Below are positions 50,979 through 61,504 of a stretch of 64,000 bases of DNA, piece after piece. The stretch covers positions 62,001 through 126,000 of the forward strand of contig MHBI01000020.1 in the NCBI GenBank assembly GCA_001804815.1, given 5' to 3'. The stretch's first letter is position 1. Each line of letters opens with the position of its first letter. A program made the position numbers and the translations under genes. Below the pieces are notes generated by a model that was not told the DNA's origin, searched no databases, and saw only the letters and a list, made by a program, of their open reading frames with translations. This DNA comes from Lentisphaerae bacterium GWF2_50_93 (GTDB lineage: Bacteria; Verrucomicrobiota; Lentisphaeria; Victivallales; GWF2-50-93).

Positions 50979-53900
50979 GTGAAATACTTAATTCACCTAG
51001 CATGCTTCTCTTTTCTTTTCATCCTTCAAGTCTCCTCGCAGGATCTGGACTATTCCAAGGGGATTCTCGACAGGTCAGTTGTAATTGAGACCACCGGGCT
51101 CGTCACCGCCGAAATCTATCCCGACGCCGACGAGGTACTGCTCGACGACACCATGCTCATCAGATACAAGGCGGACGGCACATTTCTCATATGGGACGAT
51201 GAGTTCATAAAAGTCCTGACGGAAAAGGGGAAGAGGGACAACCTGACGATGTCGCTCCACTTCAACCAGGCATATGAAAAACTCGAAGTCCGGCTTCTGG
51301 AGATCATAAAGAAGAATGGCGCGGTAGTTCCGGTGGATGTCGCCAGGCAGAGCCGCGTCATGGTCAACAACAGCCAGATGGGCTCAAACATATACGACCC
51401 GAACAACAAGATCCTGACGGTCAACATTCCCGGACTGGAGATCGGCGACATAATCCGATGCGTGACGTACAATGACAACTTCAAGACCAGGGTTCCGAAT
51501 ACATGGAGCGCGGAGTTCCCGATCGAGGGGGAATGTCCGATAAAGCATCTGACGGTGGAAATATCAGCACCGAAGGAACTGCCGTTGAAGAACATCGTCC
51601 TCAGGGACGAGATCAAGGGGACCGTCAAGTTCCATCAGTCGGAGAAGGACGGCATGCTGAACTACAAATGGGAGATCAAGGATTTGCCTAGGATGTTCCC
51701 GGAGCCGGACATGCCCGATCTCCGTTCTGTTGTACAGCGCCTCATCCTGAGCACCATCACCGACTGGAGGAGCCTGTCGAAATGGTACTGGGAACTCTGC
51801 GTGCCGCATCTTGAGGCGACCACGCCTGAAATGAAGCGGAAAGTCGAAGAGCTTGTCAAGGACGCGAAGGACCGAAAGGAGAAGATACAGGCCATATTCA
51901 CGTTCGTGTCGCAGAACATCAGGTATATGGGGATAACGACCGAGACCGAGGCGCCAGGATACGAACCGCACGACGTGAAGACGACTTTCGAGAACAAATA
52001 CGGAGTCTGCAGGGACAAGGCCGCCCTGCTCGCGGCGATGCTGAAGATAGCGGGCTTCAAAGCATATCCGGTCATAATCATGGTCGGAGCGAAAAAGGAC
52101 AACGAGATACCGACTCCCAACTTCAACCACGCCATCACAGCCGTTGAAGACGACGACGGCTCCTACATCCTGATGGATTCCACCGATGAAAGCACCAAGG
52201 AGCTTTTCCCGGCATATCTCTGCAACCGGAGCTTCCTGGTGGCAAAACCGGAAGGCGATATACTGCGGACTTCGCAGATCATACCCGCAGAGGAGAACCT
52301 GATGCGCATAAAGACAGAAGGCGGCATCGACGATTCAGGGACAGTCATGGCCGAAACCGTCTTCGAGTTCGACGGGATCAACGACAACGCCTACCGCGGC
52401 TCATTCGCAAGGAAGAAACCTGACGAGGTCAAGAGGTTCTTTGAATCCCTTGTCAAAGCCGCAGTGCCTGGCGCCAGGGTTCTGGAACTAAAGATCACCC
52501 CGGAGAGCATGCAGGACACATCGGTTCCTCTGAAAGCCACGGTGAAGTACATAGCTGAAAACTGCCTGGTGGAAGGAGACGGGAAGATCATCCCTCCCCT
52601 GCCCTGGTTCGGGCGGAGCATCGGAGTCGTCAACATGATAATAGGGAAGGCCGGCCTTGAGAAGCGCAAATATCCCATGGAAACTGAAATCGCATGCGGT
52701 ACCGATGAGAGCTTCTCGCTCAAGTTCAGCGGCAACTCCTGGAAACAAATATCGATTCCGGAATTTACGAAGATCGACACGCAGTCCATAACCTGGAAAC
52801 AGGGACTTGAATTTACGGACAACAGGCTTTCCGGACGAAACAGTTTCCTCATGAAGACCGTCGAGCTGAGTCCGGCCCAGTATCTCGAGATGAAGGACAA
52901 CCTGAAGAGCATCGAATACGACTGCAGGAAGAAGGCGCTGTTCAGTTCGGGCACATCGGTCGGTGGCGCCGAAGAAACCTACGGTCCTGACGTGAACATA
53001 GCGATGCTGGGCGAGAACGCACAGTACGAGATCATCGACGAGCACAGCTGGAAGCTTACACGTACTGTAAAACAGAAGATCCTGACATATGCCGGCAAGA
53101 AGTCCAATTCTGAACTGAAGTTCAACTATAATCCGGCATGGGACAGGCTGAACCTGGAATATGCGGTCGTCACGGCAAAGGATGGCACTTCCAGGAAAAT
53201 CAGCGAGAAGGAGATGAACATCATGGACCAGCCGTGGTGCGGTTCCGCGCCGCGCTATCCTCCCGGGAAGACGCTCGTGGCCAACCTGCCCGGCGTGGAC
53301 ATCGGAAGCACGATCGAGTTCAAGATCGTCTCCGAGCACAAGGACAGGCCTTTCTTTTCAGCGATGGAATTCTTCCGCACCTTCGAGCCGCTGCTTGAAT
53401 CGACAGTGTCGATCAAGAATTCCGGAGGGACAAAGCTCTTCTTTTCCGGAGACGTCGCAAAGTTCACCCAGGCATCCAAGGACGCAGACGTGAAGACATT
53501 CAAGGCCGTCAACCAGCCGCCGATAAGGCGCGAGGACAATCTACCGCCTGCATGGTGCTTCGCCCCCTACATTGGCGTTACAACGCAGATGGGATGGAAG
53601 GACTATGCCGTGAGCATCAACAAGATACTTGTCAAGGCTTCTGAAGAACAGCCGTTGACAAGGGAGTCCGCCGGGAAGATTGCCGCCGGAATCAAGGATG
53701 ACATCCCGAGAATAAGGGCCGTAAGGGACTACATCGCCAAGAACATCAAGCATGCGGGTCCTGCGTTCACGGATATTCCTCTTTCAAACATGAGTCCGGC
53801 CGACAAGACCTTCTCCGACGGATACGGCAACAGCGCTGATGTCGCCGTTGTAATCTACTCCATGCTTGGGACGCTTGGCTACTCTCCTGAATTCGTGCTG

Positions 53901-54770
53901 GCATCCGACCTTCCATGCCTCGGCCAGGTCATCAACGAGATCTCGCTCTTCCCTAAGCCTGGTTTTTTCAATTCGGTGCTGGTACGGGTGAAGCTCGGAA
54001 GGGAATATGTCTATCTCAACGACACGAACCAGTATGCCGAGCTTGGCACGACAAGGCATGAAAACAAGTTCGGGATCCTTGCCGCAACTGGCGGGGAGAT
54101 GAAGATCATTCCATCGAAGAAGACAATGACGGAGGTATTCTACCGGATAATCCTTTCCGGCAACGGCGGCGCAAGCATCAAGAAAACGCTGAAGTTCTAC
54201 GGCAACGACTTCACGGCGAGGAAAATGATGTTCGCCGAACTCACGCCTGAGCTCAGGAGCCGTTATTTCCAGGAACTTGTATCCTCCATTTCGCACTCGG
54301 CAAAACCTGAAGGGGATCTCATTACAACCTTCACAAGATATCCCGGCGTAGAGGAGTTCAGCGTCACCGCCGGCAAATATGCGGTGCGGGACGGCAAAGT
54401 CCTCTACTTGAATCTTCCGGAGATGCTAGGCGGGATCATGCAGACTGCTTCAAAGAGGAGGGAAAACCCGCTATACGTCCAGAACGGCCTCAATATCAGC
54501 AAGGAGTTCACAATAATAATGCCTGAGAACTACGCGGAGGCAAGCATCCTTCCCTCCAGTGACATAATGGATTTCCCAGGCCTGAGCGGAAGTGTGATAG
54601 ACATCAGCTCATCCGAGCAAGACATCGACGGCAGGAAGGCCGTCCTGGTGCAGCAGAAGATAGAACTGAAGCCGTTCGTCTATTCCAGGAGCCAATATGA
54701 CTATCTCTTAAAGATAAACGAGAAGATATCCCATCCGAGGATGCGGAGCATACTTGTCGAATTAAAATAA
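50979..54770 (+). CDS. giant secreted DUF3857/transglutaminase-like protein with duplicated, partly inactive halves
   Basis: The 1263-residue protein has a signal peptide (residues 1-20) and two copies of a DUF3857 plus transglutaminase-like module. In the first, the catalytic triad is intact: C344 in KYGVCRDKAALL, H384 in NFNHAIT, D400 in ILMDSTDE. In the second (about 640-1100), the equivalent positions are Ser952 (GYGNSADVAVV), Ser999 (FFNSVL) and Asp1015 (LNDTNQY). The second copy is thus a pseudo-transglutaminase. The protein is likely extracytoplasmic, as DUF3857 proteins usually are. It follows proA on the same strand by 77 bases, but no functional tie to proline is evident. Confidence 0.85.
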   Translation: MKYLIHLACFSFLFILQVSSQDLDYSKGILDRSVVIETTGLVTAEIYPDADEVLLDDTMLIRYKADGTFLIWDDEFIKVLTEKGKRDNLTMSLHFNQAYEKLEVRLLEIIKKNGAVVPVDVARQSRVMVNNSQMGSNIYDPNNKILTVNIPGLEIGDIIRCVTYNDNFKTRVPNTWSAEFPIEGECPIKHLTVEISAPKELPLKNIVLRDEIKGTVKFHQSEKDGMLNYKWEIKDLPRMFPEPDMPDLRSVVQRLILSTITDWRSLSKWYWELCVPHLEATTPEMKRKVEELVKDAKDRKEKIQAIFTFVSQNIRYMGITTETEAPGYEPHDVKTTFENKYGVCRDKAALLAAMLKIAGFKAYPVIIMVGAKKDNEIPTPNFNHAITAVEDDDGSYILMDSTDESTKELFPAYLCNRSFLVAKPEGDILRTSQIIPAEENLMRIKTEGGIDDSGTVMAETVFEFDGINDNAYRGSFARKKPDEVKRFFESLVKAAVPGARVLELKITPESMQDTSVPLKATVKYIAENCLVEGDGKIIPPLPWFGRSIGVVNMIIGKAGLEKRKYPMETEIACGTDESFSLKFSGNSWKQISIPEFTKIDTQSITWKQGLEFTDNRLSGRNSFLMKTVELSPAQYLEMKDNLKSIEYDCRKKALFSSGTSVGGAEETYGPDVNIAMLGENAQYEIIDEHSWKLTRTVKQKILTYAGKKSNSELKFNYNPAWDRLNLEYAVVTAKDGTSRKISEKEMNIMDQPWCGSAPRYPPGKTLVANLPGVDIGSTIEFKIVSEHKDRPFFSAMEFFRTFEPLLESTVSIKNSGGTKLFFSGDVAKFTQASKDADVKTFKAVNQPPIRREDNLPPAWCFAPYIGVTTQMGWKDYAVSINKILVKASEEQPLTRESAGKIAAGIKDDIPRIRAVRDYIAKNIKHAGPAFTDIPLSNMSPADKTFSDGYGNSADVAVVIYSMLGTLGYSPEFVLASDLPCLGQVINEISLFPKPGFFNSVLVRVKLGREYVYLNDTNQYAELGTTRHENKFGILAATGGEMKIIPSKKTMTEVFYRIILSGNGGASIKKTLKFYGNDFTARKMMFAELTPELRSRYFQELVSSISHSAKPEGDLITTFTRYPGVEEFSVTAGKYAVRDGKVLYLNLPEMLGGIMQTASKRRENPLYVQNGLNISKEFTIIMPENYAEASILPSSDIMDFPGLSGSVIDISSSEQDIDGRKAVLVQQKIELKPFVYSRSQYDYLLKINEKISHPRMRSILVELK

Positions 54771-54791
54771 AATCCGGGTCAATCATTCAAA

Positions 54792-56468
54792 ATGTCGCCA
54801 GCGGGTAGTTTAAATATCCAGCAAAGACCGTCATCCCTCGGAGGGAAGATAGGCGCAACCCTTTTCCTCTCCATCTTCCTCGCGATGGGGACGGCCTTCA
54901 TCATCATCATGGCGTACACCTCCTTCAAGGAGATCTCGTCGAGATTCTGGACTGCAGCCGACTGCAAGGTGATCTCGAGCGCCATCGTCGAGGAAGGCGG
55001 CGGCGGACATTCAAGATACACCTTCAAAATCAGCTATGCCTATGAATTCAAGGGCAAGGCATACGTTTCCGACAAGGTATCCAGCAGCTACAGCGGGGAC
55101 GGCAAATACAACAAGGCCCAGAAGCTGCTCGGCAAGTTCCCCGCAGGCTCCAAGGCAAGATGCCAGGTCAATCCGTACAATCCGTCGGAAGCCGTGATAA
55201 GCCACGACAATTCCATATTCCTCATGCTGCCATTCATGCTGATACCGCTCATCTTCGTCCTGATCGGGGCGGGAGGCATCTATTGCACATGGACAGATAC
55301 AAACATAAATGAATATTTGAAGAGGAAAGCGGACAGGACCAGGAAGGCGCCGGCCGAGTACGCAGTGATGCTCTTCTTCACGGCCTTCCTGCTCATAGGG
55401 CTGGGAGTTTTCTACGCAATCGGAATAGTCCCCGCCAGGAAGATGCTTGAAGCCGAAAAATGGAATAAGATCCCATGCAGGATCATATCGGGCGATGTAG
55501 CGAGCCACAGCGACAGCGACGGCACGACCTACAGCATCAACATACTTTACGCCTACGAGATAAATGGCACGCCATACAAGTCCAACCGCTACAGCTTCAT
55601 GGGAGGAAGCTCGAGCGGATACGACGGGAAAAAGAAGATCGTCGACAGCTATCCCGCCGGAAGTTCCGCGACATGCTATGTGAACCCGGAGGATCCGTCA
55701 GACACCGTGCTAAAAAGGGGGTTCTCAGCGGAAATGCTCTTCGGCCTGCTTCCACTAATCTTCGCCGTGGTCGGAGCGGGAGGACTCTACTATACAATTA
55801 AAAGGAGGATTGCCTCTTCGGGCGAACTCGGAGAATATGATGACGGCAGGTCATTCACGGACTACGCCTCCGGGGACATTGTACTCAAACCGGTTACCGG
55901 TCCGTTCGCGGCATTCGCCGGATCAGTCCTGCTATGCGGATTCTGGAACGGCATAATTTCCATATTCGTCTGGCAGGCCGCCCTTGGCTGGATGAAAGGA
56001 AGGCCGGAATGGTTCCTCTCTATTTTCCTGATACCCTTCGTGCTATTGGGAATGTTTTTTCTATTCCTGGTGGCGACCAGCTTCATCTCGCTTTTCAATC
56101 CGCGTCCGAAGATAATTGCCAGCACCAGGACACCGCATGCGGGCGGCAAACTGAGGATTCAATGGCAGATCAATGAAAAATCCGCCGAACTCTTCAAGCA
56201 CCTGTCCATCGACCTCGAATGCCGCAGAGGGGACCGGCACGATTCGAGAAACAGGAAGAACATAATTCAAAAGTTCACCGTAGCCGATACCAGCGACTAT
56301 CTGAGGATGGCACTGGGAAGCAGTGATATTGAAATTCCTGGAAATGCAATTGCGAGCAATGACTGCGGAGACGGTGCAAGCTGGCTAATCACGTTGAAGG
56401 GCAGGCTCAGGAACCGTCCGAAAATCGAGCTTGAATATCCCATAAGGGTCATTCCAAGGCGCAGATAA
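54792..56468 (+). CDS. membrane protein with two DUF3592 domains
   Basis: The 558-residue protein has about seven membrane helices and two DUF3592 modules. The first is about residues 50-145 (WTAADCKVISSAIVEEGG to CQVNPYNPSEAVI) and the second about residues 217-305 (KIPCRIISGDVASHSDSDGT to CYVNPEDPSDTVL). Both have the conserved tail CxVNPxxPSxxV. The C-terminal domain (from about 420) is beta-rich and soluble. It follows the DUF3857 gene by 21 bases, so the two are probably one transcription unit. Function is unknown; it may be an envelope protein working with the DUF3857 protein. Confidence 0.75.
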   Translation: MSPAGSLNIQQRPSSLGGKIGATLFLSIFLAMGTAFIIIMAYTSFKEISSRFWTAADCKVISSAIVEEGGGGHSRYTFKISYAYEFKGKAYVSDKVSSSYSGDGKYNKAQKLLGKFPAGSKARCQVNPYNPSEAVISHDNSIFLMLPFMLIPLIFVLIGAGGIYCTWTDTNINEYLKRKADRTRKAPAEYAVMLFFTAFLLIGLGVFYAIGIVPARKMLEAEKWNKIPCRIISGDVASHSDSDGTTYSINILYAYEINGTPYKSNRYSFMGGSSSGYDGKKKIVDSYPAGSSATCYVNPEDPSDTVLKRGFSAEMLFGLLPLIFAVVGAGGLYYTIKRRIASSGELGEYDDGRSFTDYASGDIVLKPVTGPFAAFAGSVLLCGFWNGIISIFVWQAALGWMKGRPEWFLSIFLIPFVLLGMFFLFLVATSFISLFNPRPKIIASTRTPHAGGKLRIQWQINEKSAELFKHLSIDLECRRGDRHDSRNRKNIIQKFTVADTSDYLRMALGSSDIEIPGNAIASNDCGDGASWLITLKGRLRNRPKIELEYPIRVIPRRR

Positions 56469-56504
56469 AAAAAAAAGAACCCGCCCTCTTGCGAGAACAG
56501 GTTC
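56467..56504 (-). terminator. rho-independent terminator of the EF-hand gene
   Basis: Minus strand: 12-bp stem GAACCTGTTCTC/GAGGGCGGGTTC with a GCAA loop, followed by ten T. A clean minus-strand terminator that overlaps the stop of the convergent DUF3592 gene. Confidence 0.9.
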
Positions 56505-56529
56505 CTTGAAATCATAACTTAATGAAAAG

Positions 56530-56820
56530 TTATTTGTCTTTCTTGTCTGCCTTCTTGTCAGCAGCAGGAGCAACAATGACGAACTCATCGACTTCGATGA
56601 TTCCGTTTGCATTCTTGTCAGCCTTCTTGGCGGCAGCTTCATCAATCTTGTAGATTGCCATGTATTCGATGACGGTGACTTTTCCGTCCTTGTCAGCATC
56701 AGCGGCCTTGATAGCTGCAGCCTTGGCAGCTTCAGCCTTGGCATCAGGTTTTACAGCATCAGCAGCGTAGACACCAGCAGTGAATCCCATAGCGGCGAGA
56801 ACAACCATTAACTTCTTCAT
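56530..56820 (-). CDS. small secreted EF-hand protein
   Basis: The 96-residue protein has a signal peptide (MKKLMVVLAAMGFTAGVYAA) and two EF-hand calcium loops, DADKDGKVTVIEY and DKNANGIIEVDEF. The rest is Lys/Ala-rich. Ribosome site GGAGGG and a strong terminator make it a single, probably well-expressed gene. Secreted EF-hand proteins of this size are common in PVC bacteria; the partner is unknown. Confidence 0.85.
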   Translation of the reverse strand: MKKLMVVLAAMGFTAGVYAADAVKPDAKAEAAKAAAIKAADADKDGKVTVIEYMAIYKIDEAAAKKADKNANGIIEVDEFVIVAPAADKKADKKDK

Positions 56821-57007
56821 TGAAACCCTCCAATTAATTTTTAAAAACGATTAGACTCTTACCTCTTACATGTGCCGGCATATAAGTTTGGGCAATTACT
56901 GTATCATAAACAAATATTATGTCAAGCTGCAAATTCAAATAATTTCAATTAACCCCATGGCGCCTGTAACACGTCAGTCTATTGCATGCGATTAATTCAG
57001 GCAGCAA

Positions 57008-57364
57008 TTATTTCTTGATGACATTGTTGATCAGCAACAGCACTTCCCTCACGTAGGCGCATTCGCATTTTACAGGACAAGGAGACAACTCCTCGCTGTG
57101 GAGGCATAATCCACCGCACTCGCAGGTGTTTTTCTTGTTGTCCTTGAAAACCGGCCCCTTGTAGAGATCGGTGAAGTTCCTAGCCTCCAGGGAGACCGTG
57201 CTTCCGCAGGAATGGTTGAAGAGGAAAAGCCCGAGCTCCAGGTCCTTGAAGTGCACCTGGTAGCCTACAAGCTTCACGTTCGGATCTGAAAGAAAAAGGC
57301 TGCGGTCCAACCATGATGCACCGCAGCCCGAACATTTCTTGAAAACTGAAGACTTACGCTTCAT
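57008..57364 (-). CDS. cysteine-rich probable zinc-binding protein
   Basis: The 118-residue protein has an N-terminal CSGCGASW knuckle and a C-terminal group, CECGGLCLH and CPVKCEC, adding up to more than eight cysteines. No enzyme motif or membrane segment is visible. Its start overlaps the stop of the tiny upstream gene by four bases (ATGA), so the two are co-translated. No family is recognised. Confidence 0.6.
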   Translation of the reverse strand: MKRKSSVFKKCSGCGASWLDRSLFLSDPNVKLVGYQVHFKDLELGLFLFNHSCGSTVSLEARNFTDLYKGPVFKDNKKNTCECGGLCLHSEELSPCPVKCECAYVREVLLLINNVIKK

Positions 57365-57459
57365 TTCTTTTTAATTGTCGCCTTGATTCTGGCTTTCTTC
57401 CTGAGAAGATAAGCCTTGTGGCGTTTGCGTTTCTCAACCTTGTTGAACTGCTGTCCCAT
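57361..57459 (-). CDS. 32-residue very basic protein
   Basis: MGQQFNKVEKRKRHKAYLLR followed by KKARIKATIKKK. It has a good ribosome site (GAGGTG seven bases before ATG) and overlaps the next gene by ATGA. Thirteen Lys/Arg in 32 residues suggest RNA or ribosome binding. It lies just downstream of leuS on the same strand. It looks like a real, short, conserved-type gene, though I cannot name a family. Confidence 0.6.
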   Translation of the reverse strand: MGQQFNKVEKRKRHKAYLLRKKARIKATIKKK

Positions 57460-57487
57460 TCTTACACCTCTTTTTTATTATTACTAT

Positions 57488-60052
57488 TTACGGATTTGAT
57501 ACAATATTGACAAGACGTCCTGGAACACATATGACTTTCACGATCTTCCTGCCGGAAAGCTCCTTCTGTATATCCGGATTCCCGAGCGCGATCTTCTGCA
57601 TCTCGTCCTGCGACACTTCCGCAGGCATCATCATGCGCACTTTTGGCTTCCCCTTAATCTGCACCAGTATTTCAATTTCGTCAAGCCTGATATATTCTTC
57701 GACATAAGCGGGCCACTTCTCGTATGCGATGGTATTTGGATGTCCGAGGATCTCCCATAGCTCCTCCGACATGTGCGGGGCGAACGGCGAAAGCAGCTTC
57801 ACGAATGATTCAGCCGCCTCCCTGGGCATTTTTCCGGATCTGGAAAATTCATTGGTGAAAATCATCATCTGGCTGATAGCGGTATTGAAACTCATCGTCT
57901 CGATGTCGCCGGTCACCTTCCTGATCGTGTAATGCAGGATCCTCTGCTGCTCCCTTGAAAGGGAGTCTTCCGAGATCTCAGTTTCGGCGATCAGCCTCCA
58001 GGCCTTCTTAAGGAAGCGGTAAACCCCTTCGACACCGTTGGTGTTCCATGGCTTTACTGCATCAAGAGGCCCCATGAACATCTCGTAGAGCCTCATGCTG
58101 TCCGCGCCATACTGGCTTATTATGTCATCGGGATTGACGACATTCTTGAGCGCCTTCGACATTTTGGCGGTGAACTCCACAAGCTTCTCGCCGGTCTCCT
58201 TGTTGACAGGTCCGGACTCGGTATGTTCAACCTTGTTGTTCGGAACCAGGGCCCCTCTTGAATCCTTGTACGAAAGACCGAGTATCATCCCCTGGTTGAA
58301 GAGCTTGATGAACGGCTCCTTGGTCGAGACATAACCGAGATCATAGAGGACCTTGTGCCAGAAACGCGAGTACAGCAGATGCAGCACGGCATGTTCCGCA
58401 CCTCCGACATAAAGGTCGACCGGCATCCAATACTTCTCCTTCTCCATGCCCCATGGGGCCGTAGGGCAGTCAGGATCCATATACCTTAAATAATACCAGC
58501 ATGAACCGGCCCACTGGGGCATTGTATTTGTTTCACGGCGGCCCTTCATTCCGGTGACCGGATCGGTGTAGCAGAGCCATTCTTCGGACTTTGCAAGCGG
58601 AGATTCACCGGTTCCTGCGGGCCTGAAATCGTCGACTTCAGGCAGTATCACTGGAAGATCCTTGTCGTCCACAAGCCTGATCGTACCGTCCTCCATGTGT
58701 ATCACCGGGAATGGTTCGCCCCAGTAGCGCTGGCGGCTGAAAAGCCAGTCGCGGAGCTTGTAGTTGACGGCCCCCTTGCCTATGCCCTTCTTCTCAAGCC
58801 ATTCGATAGTCATGCGCTTTGAGTCAGCGACTTCCAGTCCGTTTATATCGAGTCCGTCGGCGTTTGAGGAATTGATCATGATTCCATTGCCAGTCCAGCA
58901 GGCCCTTCCAAGGAGGACATCTTCAACTTTCACTTTTTCAGAAGCAGCCTCATCCACGTCCGGGGAGATGATGCACTTGACCGGGATTCCAAACCTCACC
59001 GCAAATTCAAAGTCTCGTGTATCGTGGGCAGGAACAGCCATGATTGCGCCTGTTCCGTAGCTGACAAGGACGTAATCGGCTATCCAGACCGGGATTTTCT
59101 GATTGTTCACGGGATTGACCGCATAGGCTCCAGTGAAGACTCCGGTCTTCTCCTTCAACTCAGTCCTTTCAAGATCGCTCATCCTGGAGGCATGCGTGCA
59201 ATATTCTTCGACCGCCACCCTCCTGTCGGCGGCGGTTATCCTAGGAACGACAGCATGTTCCGGGGAGAGCACCATGTATGTGGCGCCGAACAGGGTGTCA
59301 GGACGGGTGGTATAGACAGTGACCTTCTCGCTTGTTCCATCGATCATGAAATCGACATCGGCTCCGACCGACTTGCCTATCCAGTTCCTCTGCATCTCCT
59401 TTATGCCTTCCGGCCAGTCGAGATCCTCAATGTCCTCGAGAAGCCTTTCAGCATAACGGGTTATCCTGAGCATCCACTGCTTCATGGGACGGCGCACGAC
59501 AGGGTGTCCGCCGCGCTCGCTCTTTCCATCAATGACTTCCTCGTTTGCGAGGACAGTACCTAGTTCAGGGCACCAGTTGACCGGGATTTCATCGATATAT
59601 GCAAGCCCTTTCCTGTAGAGCTGTATGAATATCCACTGCGTCCACCTATAATATTTCGGGTCAGTCGTATTGACCTCGCGGTCCCAGTCATAGCTGAAAC
59701 CAAGCGCCTTGATCTGCCGTCTGAACGTATCGATATTGTTTTTGGTGGTTATCTTCGGATGCGTGCCTGTTTCGACCGCATACTGTTCAGCAGGAAGGCC
59801 GAACGCGTCCCATCCCATGGGATGCAGTACGTTGAACCCCCTCATCCTCTTATATCTGCAGACGATGTCGGTGGCTGTATAGCCTTCGGGATGTCCGACA
59901 TGCAGGCCTGCGCCGCTCGGGTAAGGGAACATGTCAAGGACGTAGAACTTCTGCCTGGAGAAATCCTCTACCGCCTTGAAAGTCCTATTTTCATCCCAGT
60001 ACTTCTGCCATTTGGGCTCGATCTGTGAAAAATCATAATCTTTCTTGAACAT
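57488..60052 (-). CDS. leuS: leucyl-tRNA synthetase
   Basis: Charges tRNA-Leu. The 854-residue protein has the HIGH-type motif ([19 protein letters not shown]) and the editing domain ([20 protein letters not shown] and [20 protein letters not shown]). [14 protein letters not shown] and the KMSK motif in [16 protein letters not shown] follow, here KMSKA where many have KMSKS. The anticodon-binding and C-terminal domains complete it. ATG 60052 is preferred over a TTG upstream because AGGAAAGG lies at suitable distance. Confidence 0.97.
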   Translation of the reverse strand: MFKKDYDFSQIEPKWQKYWDENRTFKAVEDFSRQKFYVLDMFPYPSGAGLHVGHPEGYTATDIVCRYKRMRGFNVLHPMGWDAFGLPAEQYAVETGTHPKITTKNNIDTFRRQIKALGFSYDWDREVNTTDPKYYRWTQWIFIQLYRKGLAYIDEIPVNWCPELGTVLANEEVIDGKSERGGHPVVRRPMKQWMLRITRYAERLLEDIEDLDWPEGIKEMQRNWIGKSVGADVDFMIDGTSEKVTVYTTRPDTLFGATYMVLSPEHAVVPRITAADRRVAVEEYCTHASRMSDLERTELKEKTGVFTGAYAVNPVNNQKIPVWIADYVLVSYGTGAIMAVPAHDTRDFEFAVRFGIPVKCIISPDVDEAASEKVKVEDVLLGRACWTGNGIMINSSNADGLDINGLEVADSKRMTIEWLEKKGIGKGAVNYKLRDWLFSRQRYWGEPFPVIHMEDGTIRLVDDKDLPVILPEVDDFRPAGTGESPLAKSEEWLCYTDPVTGMKGRRETNTMPQWAGSCWYYLRYMDPDCPTAPWGMEKEKYWMPVDLYVGGAEHAVLHLLYSRFWHKVLYDLGYVSTKEPFIKLFNQGMILGLSYKDSRGALVPNNKVEHTESGPVNKETGEKLVEFTAKMSKALKNVVNPDDIISQYGADSMRLYEMFMGPLDAVKPWNTNGVEGVYRFLKKAWRLIAETEISEDSLSREQQRILHYTIRKVTGDIETMSFNTAISQMMIFTNEFSRSGKMPREAAESFVKLLSPFAPHMSEELWEILGHPNTIAYEKWPAYVEEYIRLDEIEILVQIKGKPKVRMMMPAEVSQDEMQKIALGNPDIQKELSGRKIVKVICVPGRLVNIVSNP

Positions 60053-60178
60053 TTGTGCGCCTTTCCTCAAAAATTCAGGTTTACGATATACAAAAAAGGA
60101 TTTTTTACAATTCTGATATCAAAATATGTTAGAAGAGTGTACATTGTGCATGCTACTTTAATTGTCGGGAGCTATTTA

Positions 60179-61504
60179 TTGAAAACCAGTAAAATCAGAT
60201 TGTCAGAGGAAAAAACAATACTCGTCGTCGACGATGACAGTTTTGTGCTCAAGCTCATCGAGAGGATCCTGGCGGATGCCGGTTTCAGGGAGATAAAAAC
60301 TGCGGGCAACGGCAAGACGGCCCTCGAGCTGCTTGGCATATTCCCGACGCAGGAGGCTGACTCATCTGACATCGACCTTGTCGTCCTGGATGTCCTGCTT
60401 CCAGACACAAACGGCTTTGAAATCTGCAAGAAGATAAGAGGTTCAAACCTTGACATCCCTGTAATACTTATTTCCGGATATGACATAGAGGAAATCCAGA
60501 ACAAGCTGATCGAATGCGGCGCCGACGACTTCCTCAAAAAACCCTTCAGCCCCGCCGAGCTATCGACCAGGGTGAAGCTCCTGATAAACAGGGAAAAGAA
60601 GAAGAGGCGCGATGCCGCCCTGATGGAGACCAGCAAGATCAGGTTCAACATGAACCACAACGTCCCTTTCATAGGCGACAACATCAACGGATATGTAATT
60701 GTCGATTCCCTGGGGTGGGGCAAGTACTCGCTGGTCTACAAGGTCGTCGACTCCGCCAACAAGAACATATACTCCCTGAAAATGCTCTCCAAGAGCTCGC
60801 TTGAGAAGAAGGACATCATGGATAGGTTCAACAAGGAGATCGAGATAATCTCCAAGATAAAGCATTCAAACATAGTGCAGTTCATAGACCGGGGCTATTT
60901 CAACGACTGCCCCTATCTGGTAATGGAATATGTCGACGGGGTCGATCTCGAGGAGTATCTCGTGACCCGCGGAAAAATATCCATGAAGGCGTTCAACCAT
61001 ATCGCATACGATGTTGCAAGCGCTATTTCAGAGCTGCACAACCAGCAGATATACCACAGGGACATAAAGCTGAAGAACATCCTCTTCGACATAAAGACAG
61101 GAGAGGCGAAGCTGAGCGATTTCGGAATCGCAAAACTTCCGTATGGCCTCAGCACGACACAGGAAGGATTCATTGTCGGCACACCAATCTATCTTGCGCC
61201 TGAGATATTCCTCGGGGAGCCTGCAACCGTCCAGACGGACATATACTCATACGGCGCCACTCTCTACCATCTAATAACCGGTTCTCCTCCCTTCGTCGCT
61301 GAAACTTCGATAGAGCTCTTCAAGAAGCACAAGCTTGAAAAACCTGCCGCAGTGAACATGTCCAGACAGGATGTGCCGGAGGAATGGAACACGCTGATTG
61401 TTGAAAGATGCCTTGCAAAGGAACCTTCAGCCCGTCCGAGATCCATGCATGAGATCATGGATGAGATCAAGAAGCTGGGCCAGTTCCAGCAGCTGGGCTC
61501 ATGA
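60179..61504 (+). CDS. response regulator receiver fused to a Ser/Thr protein kinase
   Basis: The 441-residue protein begins with a receiver domain. Acidic residues are in TILVVDDDSF, the phosphoacceptor is D71 in VVLDVLLPDTNGF, and KKPFSPAEL carries the conserved Lys. From about residue 160 a Hanks-type kinase follows with the glycine loop LGWGKYSLVYKVVD, HRDIKLKNILFD and LSDFGIAKL. VGTPIYLAPEIF follows. The start is probably TTG 60179 with GGGAG upstream. It links two-component input to kinase output. It converges with the AraC gene, overlapping by a few bases at the stop. Confidence 0.9.
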   Translation: MKTSKIRLSEEKTILVVDDDSFVLKLIERILADAGFREIKTAGNGKTALELLGIFPTQEADSSDIDLVVLDVLLPDTNGFEICKKIRGSNLDIPVILISGYDIEEIQNKLIECGADDFLKKPFSPAELSTRVKLLINREKKKRRDAALMETSKIRFNMNHNVPFIGDNINGYVIVDSLGWGKYSLVYKVVDSANKNIYSLKMLSKSSLEKKDIMDRFNKEIEIISKIKHSNIVQFIDRGYFNDCPYLVMEYVDGVDLEEYLVTRGKISMKAFNHIAYDVASAISELHNQQIYHRDIKLKNILFDIKTGEAKLSDFGIAKLPYGLSTTQEGFIVGTPIYLAPEIFLGEPATVQTDIYSYGATLYHLITGSPPFVAETSIELFKKHKLEKPAAVNMSRQDVPEEWNTLIVERCLAKEPSARPRSMHEIMDEIKKLGQFQQLGS

